A stretch of 64,000 nucleotides of DNA. Origin: Symbiodinium natans. Lineage: Eukaryota > Sar > Dinophyceae > Suessiales > Symbiodiniaceae. Below the pieces are notes generated by a model, which saw only the letters and a program-made list of their open reading frames with translations, was not told the DNA's origin and ran no database searches. Location: NCBI GenBank assembly GCA_905221605.1, contig CAJNDS010000309.1, forward strand, positions 86,501 to 150,500, given 5' to 3'. Shown in pieces: positions 37,752-46,700 of the stretch. The position numbers and the translations under genes are program-made. Position 1 is the first letter of the stretch. Every line of letters starts with the position of its first letter.

Positions 37752-40700
37752 CCCACTCACGCAGCACAGCAAGGCTCAGACAAGAGATGTTGGTCGGTTT
37801 GAGGGTTTTGGGAGACCCCAACCCACCCCCTAATTCGGAATAGGTTTCGGTTTCGGGAGGATTTTCCGGAATGTGTCTTTATAATCGGAGGGTGGGGGGG
37901 GGGGGGGGGTATTTCATAAACGCGGGAAGGGATTCGTGTGAGAAAGGACAATGAGAACGACAAAGACTTGATAAGGTGACTGTATTGGCTTTCGGATCTT
38001 TCCATCCCTGGTTTTCGCTTTGCATTTGTTGTGTCACATTGTGTCTCACTCTGATGGCTCTCTGTATTGCTCCACCCCAGACCTTTGGGGGTGCAAGTGA
38101 CTAGCTGAAGGGATCGAAGAGGAACTGAGAAGTGGACAGCAGCAAAGGAAGAACCGGAAGAACCGGAAGAACCCAGTTCTGCAAGCCTTTGGAGGCCAGA
38201 GAGGATTCTGGCGGTGTACCGGCGTATCGGTGAGCAGTTTACGTGGGAAAAAGAGGTACTCTTGGTGACGGGAAAATGACCAAATAGCTCAGCCAAACCA
38301 TGTCTAGCACACGAAGGCCTTGGAGTGGTTGTTCGTTGGTCGACAGAACATTTTGCATGTGTTTTTCGCTGGCAAGACGTTGACCTACTATGGTTACGAT
38401 TTAAATCTTTTTGCTCTTATGATTTCTTTTAGTCTCTGTGGTTTCTGCGGTGGTTGCCATGATTCCGTATTGGTTTCAGAAGGAAACAAGCAGCACGGAA
38501 TGTAAGCTACTTCCTCGCGGATCGGACAGTAGGAAAACCAGTGCCAGTCGTAGTGTTCCTCCTGTGCTTCCGGCAGAAGCAGCAAACAGACACAGATACG
38601 CCACTGAGGCCGATCACATCTGAAACCATGGAGGAAAGAGGGTTTCGCAAAAAAAGGGGAGGAAGGGCGGGGTGGGGGCGGGGGGGGGGGGTGTGGCATC
38701 AGAAAGGGGAGTGGGGAGGCGGGGGGGGAGGGGGGGGGAGGGGGGAGGGGGAGGGGGGAGGGGGGAGGGGGAGGGGGAGGGGGAGGGGTAGGGGGGAGGG
38801 GGGAGGGGGGAAGGGGAGGGGGGGGGGGGGGGGGAGGGGGGGAGGCATCGGTTTGCAGCTCCTGGGGGGTCCCCACAGGCGGGGGGGGGGGGGGGGGGGC
38901 GGGTGGCGTCACAAAATTTTGCGTGGGGGAAGGGTTGGGCTAGGGGGAAGGAGGCCCGATCCGTGCTTGTTCCAGACGCTTCTCGGCAGGAAGCCGGGGC
39001 CAATTCGAGGTGCTTTCGACAAGAATCAGCGATCGGCACGTGAGCTATTGTGAGCTTGTGGCTACAGAGTTGTTTTGTTGGTACTTGCTGCATCTTGCTG
39101 CCTTGCGCACGGCTGTGCGCGGGCACTGAGGCGATGATGCCGGATTTGTTGGTTTGGCGGAGATCTCTCCCAGCGCGGCAGCCCCATGACATGTGCAGAT
39201 CTGCCAATGGCGTAGAATTTGTTCATGTCATATCTGACATATGCTCTCAACTCAAAAGTTCATGGCTTGCATGCACTTGCCTTGCGTTGCTTGAAGAAAT
39301 GCCAAATCTTTGTGCAATGTGAGAAGGTCCTGGGTGCGACTTTGGACGAGCCCCTCGGCATGAGCATGAGAGCATTCTGAGCCCATCATCGGCCCCAAAA
39401 AAACCCGAAGCATCGGAGGCCGGCCATGTTGGCGCCGCCTGCTCGAGCATTTGGCCTCAGATTTTCTGTTTCTATTTTTTGCATGCTTTGGACTTTTGTG
39501 TTTTTTTTCAGGGGGAAGTCTTCGCTGAGGCAAAGAAGCCACAAGGGAAATCCTCCAAGTCGGCCTCCAAATCCACTGACGCGGCCTGCTCAGAGTCTCC
39601 TTGAAGCTGCGTATTTCTCGCCCCTCGATTCGTCTTGTGCCAGAAAACACCGAGACAGCGAAAGATGGGAACTGGGGATCCTCTTTGAATTTGCAAAGAT
39701 GGCACGAAGTAAGTGCTCTACTGGTACTCTGTTTTGGGCTTAGCTTAGATGCTTAGATGTTCTTTGTGACATCTTGCGAGGGGTATACATGGCTGTATAT
39801 CGCTCGGCATCGAAAGCAAACAAAAGGCCAAACCTTTCAAAGTTGGACATGTCCGTCTTCTGCCAGATGTGGTTGTGATTGTCACCTTTGCTACTTTCAG
39901 CGTGCCAAGACGTGATGGTCACAAGGCAAAAGTGGGCCAAGACTTGGTGGACCAGCTTGTTAACGATGCCGCTTGGTGGGCCAATACAGCGTTCGATAGA
40001 GCTTGCCTGTGTTTTCTGCTTCTAAGCAAGCAGCAACTTGTGTGAAGCATCTTGCGACGTTTTTTTCAGGTCATCCCTGTCCCCAGATACATCCACTTCT
40101 ACTGGATCGTGCGCAACCAGCAGGCGTGCAACTGTGCAACTGGCAAGAAAGCACATGCCACACCATGAGTCGTGGCGAAGATTCCTACACATGTGGAGTA
40201 GCGTGAGCCATCATTGGGAAAGGTCCGAGGCATGGGGACGGTTTCTAGGCCAGGGATATGATATGACACGCATGTAGCGCGACTTGTGAGGAACTGGACT
40301 GGTTCTACGACCTCCTGGCCACAGCGGTAGAGGGCCCTGCCAAGGAAATCTTCCAAAACTGCCTCCGTCGCTCCTCACAGCCTCACAGCAATTTGCACAG
40401 CACTCTCCACACTGTCCCCACACTCCACACTGGCAGCCACATGTCCACGTCCACAACGGGTCAGGAGCGCATCGAGGTGAACCTCTTCACCACCGGCGAG
40501 GTGTGAGAGTGACGAGAGCAGCGAGAGCAGCGAGAGGTGAGACCTCCCCAGGTTGAGAGCGAAGCCACATGCCAAGCCCCCCTAAAGAAATGAAGAGAAA
40601 AGTACTTGAAAGAAAGAAAACGAAAGCCGAAAGCCGAAAGCCGTTCTGTCTCGTTTTGCTGTCTCATCTTGCCGTGTGTTTGCTTTGTTGGCTCTTGGTC

Positions 40701-43700
40701 TGAGTTACTTGTGCCTCTCTCTTCTAAATCCATGCAAAGGGCAGGGAATTTGCAATGCATGGAGGGTCACGCACGCTTCTTTTTCTCTGTTTTTTCAGGT
40801 GGAGCTCTCGGCGGTGAAGGCCCTCAAATGCCGGGCCGCCCGGGGGAAGGGGGGGGGGGGGGGGGTGTGCAGCTTAAATAGGGTCTATTTGGAAGCTGAG
40901 ACTCGTGTTTTAAAGAGGAAATAAGGCCCCAATACGTATACTTATTTACAAGAGACAACTTCCAAATAGACCCTATTATCGTTTCTGGGGGGTCTGGGGC
41001 AAGGAATTAAATAATTTAAATAATTTAAAAAATGTAAATAATTTGAATAAGTCAAATAATTTAAACAATTTAAATAATTTAAATCCGAAACGGGGGGGGC
41101 CAGGCCCCACCAGGCCCCCTCCCCCTCCCAGAATTAAATAGTTTAAATAATTTAAATCCGAAAGGGGTGTTCAGGATTTATATTATTTAAATTATTTAAT
41201 TCTGGGAGGGGGAGGGGGCCTGGTGGGGCCTGGCCCCCCCCTTTTCGGATTTAAATTATTTCATTATTTAAAAAATTTAAATTTTTTAATTCCGGGGGGG
41301 GGGGGGGGAATTAAATAATTAAATATTTAAATCGAACCCCCCCCTTCAGATTTTAAATTAATTGAAAAAAAAAATAATTATTTTAATATTCCCCCCCGGG
41401 AATTAAGTAATTAAATAATTAAATAATTTAAACAATTTAATAATGTAATCCGAGGGGTGGGGGGGGGGGGGGTGGGGGCCAGGCCCCACCGGGCCCCCTC
41501 CCCCTCCCAGAATTAAATAATTTAAATATTATAAATCCTGAACACCCCTTTCGGATTTAAATTATTTAAATTATTTAATTCTGGGAGGGGGAGGGGGCCG
41601 GTGGTGGCCTGCCCCCCCCCCCCCCCCCCCCCCCTTTTCGGATAAATTATTTAAATTATTTAAATTATTTAAATTATTTAAACTATTTAAATTATTCAAA
41701 TTATTTAAATTATTTAAATTATTTAATTCCGGGGGGGTGAATTAAATAATTTAAATAATTGAAATCCGAACCCCCCCCTTCAGATTTATATTATTTAAAT
41801 TATTTAATTCCCCCCCTGGAATTAAATAATTTAAATAATTTAAATAATTTAAATATTTTAAATAATTTAAATAATTTAAATAATTTAAATAATTTAAATC
41901 CGAAAAGGGGGGGGGCCAGGCCCCACCGGGCCCCCTCCCCCTCCCAGAATTAAATAATTTAAATAATTTAAATCCTGAACACCCCTTTCGGATTTAAATT
42001 ATTTAAATTATTTAATTCTGGGAGGGGGAGGGGGCCTGGTCGGGCCTGGCCCCCCCCGATTTAGTATCGGGGAATTGAAAGATTGATTTCATGTCAATGT
42101 CCAGGGGCCCGATTTGGCCAAATTTTGCCGGGCAGCCTCCGGGCAAAATTTGGCCAAATCGAGCCGCGCCTTTCTGAAGGCCCGAGACTATTTTAAACTA
42201 TCGCGGCTCGATTTGGCCAAATTTTGCCGGGCAGCCTCCGGGCAAAATTTGGCCAAATCGGGCTGCCCTTCGTGTGCCATGAAAAATGCGCGGCTCGATT
42301 TGGCCAAATTTTGCCCGGAGGCTGCCCGGCAAAATTTGGCCAAATCGGGCCCCTGGACATTGAAATGAAATCAATTTTTCAATTCCCCGATACTAAATCA
42401 CGAGCCCGGGCCTCCCCCTCAACACTAAATTACGAGCCCGGGCCTCCCCCCAATACTGAATTACGAGCGCGGGCCTCCCCCCAATACTAAAGTACGAGCC
42501 GGGGAATTAAATAACTTAATTTAAATGCCCGGACGCCCCCCCTGGGGCATTTAAATTATTTAAATTATTTAAATTTTTTAATTCCTGACCCCCCAACCCC
42601 GACCCGCAAATGTTGTTCCTACCCTTTTCCGTTGTGTGTGGTATTTGCAGGACGTTTGCAGGGTGCCAAGGGGATCCCGGCAAATTTTGACCCGCAAATG
42701 TTGTTCCTACCCTTTTTCGTTTTGTGTGGTATTTGCAGGACTTTTGCAGGGTGCCAAGGGAATCCCGGCAAATTTTGACCCGCAAATGTTGTTCCTACAC
42801 TCTTCCGATTTGTGTGGCATTTGCAGGGCTTTCGCAGGGTGCCAAGGGGATCCCGGCAAATTCTGACCCGCAAATGTTGTTCCTACCCTTTTCCGTTTTG
42901 TGTGGTATTTGCAGGACTTTTGCAGGGTGCCAAGGGGATCCCGGCAAATTTTGAAACGCAAATGTTGTTCCTACCCTTTTTCGTTTTGTGTGGTATTTGC
43001 AGGACTTTTGCAGGGTGCCAAGGGAATCCCGGCAAATTTTGACCCGCAAATGTTGTTCCTGCCCTTTTCCGTTTTGTGTGGCATTTGCAGGACTTTTGCA
43101 GGGTGCCAAGGGGATCCCGGCAAATTTTGACCCGCAAATGTTGTTCCTACCCTTTTCCGTTTGGTGTGGTATTTGCAGGACTTTTGCAGGGTGCCAAGGG
43201 GATCCCGGCAAATTTTGACCCGCAAATGTTGTTCCTTCCCTTTTCCGTTTTGTGTGGCATTTGCAGGACTTTTTGCAGGGTGCCAAGGGGATCCCGGCAA
43301 ATTTTGACCCGCAAATGTTGTTCCTACCCTTTTTCGTTTTGTGTGGTATTTGCAGGACTTTTGCAGGGTGCCAAGGGAATCCCGGCAAAGTTTGACCCGC
43401 GAATGTTGTTCCTACCCTTTTCCGATTTGTGTGGCATTTGCAGGACTTTTGCAGGGTGCCAAGGGGATCCCGGCAAATTTTGACCCGCAAATGTTGTTCC
43501 TACCTTTTTCCGTTTTGTGTGGTATTTGCAGGACTTTTGCAGGGTGCCAAGGGGATCCCGGCAAATTTTGACCCGCGAATGTTGTTCCTACCCTTTCCGT
43601 TTTGTGTGGCATTTGCAGGACTTTTGCAGGGTGCCAAGGGGATCCCGGCAAATTTTGACCCGCAAATGTTGTTCCTACCCTTTTCCGTTTTGTGTGGCAT

Positions 43701-46700
43701 TTGCAGGACTTTTGCAGGGTGCCAAGGGGATCCCGGCAAATTTTGACCCGCAAATGTTGTTCCTACCCTTTTCCGTTTTGTGTGGTATTTGCAGGACTTT
43801 TGCAGGGTGCCATGGGGATCCCGGCAAATTTTGACCCGCAAATGTTGTTCCTACCCTTTTCCGTTTTGTGTGGTATTTGCAGGACTTTTGCAGGGTGCCA
43901 AGGGGATCCCGGTCTCCTGTCTTCATTTCTCCTCCATGATTTTCAGTGCTTTTCCCATGAAAATTGCTTCCTTTTGATCTCTCCTCTCTCCTTTCTCTCT
44001 CCCTTCTCTTCTCTTGTTCTCTTTTGAATCTCAAAATCACACCAAAGGAAGCTTCTTTTCCTTATTGAATGAAAAAGAAAAAGAAGAAAAGAGATAGGTA
44101 AAGACACTGAAGAGCTCCACTGCCTATTGTTTCATTCCCTTTCCTCTCTTTCTATGTGTTGTTTCCTTGTCGTTTCAGAAAGCTAGCAAAATAAGGGCAA
44201 GGGGGCTTCCTGAAGAGGAGAGAGGGCACCTATTTTTTTAATTGTAGAGGGGAAAGCGAGAGACAAGGAAGGGAGAGATGATAGATAAAGAAGAGTGCTA
44301 TCCGTCTCCTTGTTTCTTGTGTCTTCTCTTCTTTTCAGTTCATCATATTCCTCTTTTCGGCCTGTCTCTTCTGCTCTTTTCCTTACCCTTCTCCTTTTCA
44401 AGTTCTTCCTTTTTAGTTTTTCTGTTTCGAAAAGAAAGAGGGAAGGGAGAGAGAAGGGCGAGAGGATAGATAAAGAAGAGTGCCATCTTCTTTGCGCCTT
44501 GTTTTGTCTCTCCATCTTCTTTGTTCATCTCTCTTCTATTCTTTTCTTGGCTCTTCCCATTAGAATTGTGTTCCTTTTATCTCTGCTCTCTCCTTCTCTT
44601 TCCCTTGTCTTCTCCTGTTCCCCTTTAAATGACAAAAACACAAGAAAGGAAGAAGAGGGGAATGGAGGCCCTTTTCCTGTATTCTCCTGTTGCAATGAAT
44701 AAGGAAAAGAGCATAGGAGATAAGGAAGGGAATTGAAAAGAAAATGGGCGATCGGGTGTCCTTTTTGCTAGTTTTCTGCATCTTCAAGGAAGAAAAAAGG
44801 ACACCCACCCAAGAAGGAAAAGTAACTTAAGAGATAGGGAGGAAATTGAAGAGCTCCTCTCTTTACCTAGTCATTCCCTGTCCTCTCTTCTTATCTGTTG
44901 TTTGTCTTATTCGCTTCAAAAAGCAAAATAAGGGAAAGGCGATTTCCTGAAGAGGAAGAAGGGCGCCTACCTGTGAATAGCAAGATTGATTTTTCTAATT
45001 AGGGAGAGACTTGCCCCGCCTGAGCCTCCCTGGCCTGCTTGTTGTGGCCACATACAGTTGCGCTTCCAGCAAAATGGCATCCTTGTTATCTCGTCTCACT
45101 TCTCTTTCCCTTCTCTCCTTCTGTTTCCTTTTGACTGATAAACCACAAGAAAGGAACTTGTGTGATAAGGCAGTGGAAGGGTAAGCAGAGGGTGACTCCT
45201 GGCGCGTGGACCGGTCCATACTTCATCATACCCCTCCTCTCGGCCTATCTCTTCTGTTCCTTTCCTTACCCTTCTCCTTCTCATAGTTCTTCCTTTTTGT
45301 TTTCTTATTTCGAAAAGAAAGAGGGAAGGGAGAGAGAAGGGAGAGAGGATAGATAAAGAAGAGTGCCATCTTCTCTGCGCCTTGTTTTGTCTCTCCCACT
45401 TCTCTATTCATCTCTCTTCTATTCTTTTCTTTGCTCTTCCCATTAACAATGCAATCCTTTTGTCTCTCCTCTCTCCTTCTCTCTCCCTTCTCTTCTCCTG
45501 TTCCCCTTTAAATGACAAAAGCGCAAGAAAGGAAGAACAAGAGGGGAATGGAGGCCATGTTCCTTTCTTTTCCAATGGATGGGGCGGGCGGGGTTGGCTC
45601 CTTGTCCGTAGACCCTCCCCATGCTGCAGCAAATCCCTCCTCTCGCCCTATCGCCTCTGTTCTTTTCCTTGTTCCCAAACGGAAAAAGAAAACGGGTTCC
45701 TTTACATGTTCATTGTTCTTCCTTTTGTTTTTATTTGAAAGGGAAAGATAAGAAAGAGAGGAAAGAAGAAAACGAGCACCATCTTCTCTTTGCCTGATTT
45801 TGCACCTCCCTCTCCTGTCTTCATTTCTCTTCCATGATTTTCATTGCTCTTCCCATGAAAATTGCTTCCTTTTGATCTCTCCTCTCTCCTTTCTCTCTCC
45901 CTTCTCTTCTCTTGTTCTCTTTTAAATCTCAAAATCACACCAAAGGAAGCTTCTTTTCCTTATTGAATGAAGAAGAAAAAGAAGAAAAGAGATAGGTAAA
46001 GACACTGAAGAGCTCCACTGCCTATTGTTTCATTCCCTTTCCTCTCTTTCTATGTGTTGTTTTCCTTGTCGTTTCAGAAAGCTAGCAAAATAAGGGCAAG
46101 GGGGCTTCCTGAAGAGGAGAGGGCACCTATTTGTTTTAATTATAGAGGGAAAAGCGAGAGACAAGGAAGGGAGAGATGATAGATAAAGAAGAGTGCTATC
46201 CGTCTCCTTGTTTCTTGTGTCTTCTCTTCTTTTCAGTACCCCTCCAGAAAATTCAAATGGCCTCCTTGTTGTCTCTCCTCTCTCACTTCCCTTGCCCTTC
46301 TCTCCTTCTGTTACCTTTTAACTAATAAAACACAAGAAAGGAACTTGTATGATAAAGCAGTGGAAGGGTAAGCAGAGGGTGACTCCTTGCGCGTGGACCT
46401 TGCCCATACTTCATCATATCCCTCTTTTCGGCCTGTCTCTTCTGCTCTTTTCCTTACCCTTCTCCTTTTCAAGTTCTTCCTTTTTAGTTTTTCTGTTTCG
46501 AAAAGAAAGAGGGAAGGGAGAGAGAAGGGAGAGAGGATAGATAAAGAAGAGTGCCATCTTCTTTGCGCCTTGTTTTGTCTCTCCATCTTCTTTGTTCATC
46601 TCTCTTCTATTCTTTTCTTGGCTCTTCCAATTAAAATTGTGTTCCTTTTATCTCTCCTCTCTCCTTCTCTTTCCCTTCTCTTCTCCTGTTCCCCTTTAAA

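Noticed and set aside
38394-39207. Long Pro-rich (- strand) and Gly-rich (+ strand) ORFs
   Set aside because: Produced by the G tracts of the dispersed repeat. The same kind of ORF appears at copy 2 and at every other G/C tract.
42795-43490. 231-codon - strand ORF with repeated CRDxLGTLQKSCK-like segments
   Set aside because: It is the 88-bp satellite read in rotating frames. The other strand and neighbouring frames give equally long periodic ORFs.
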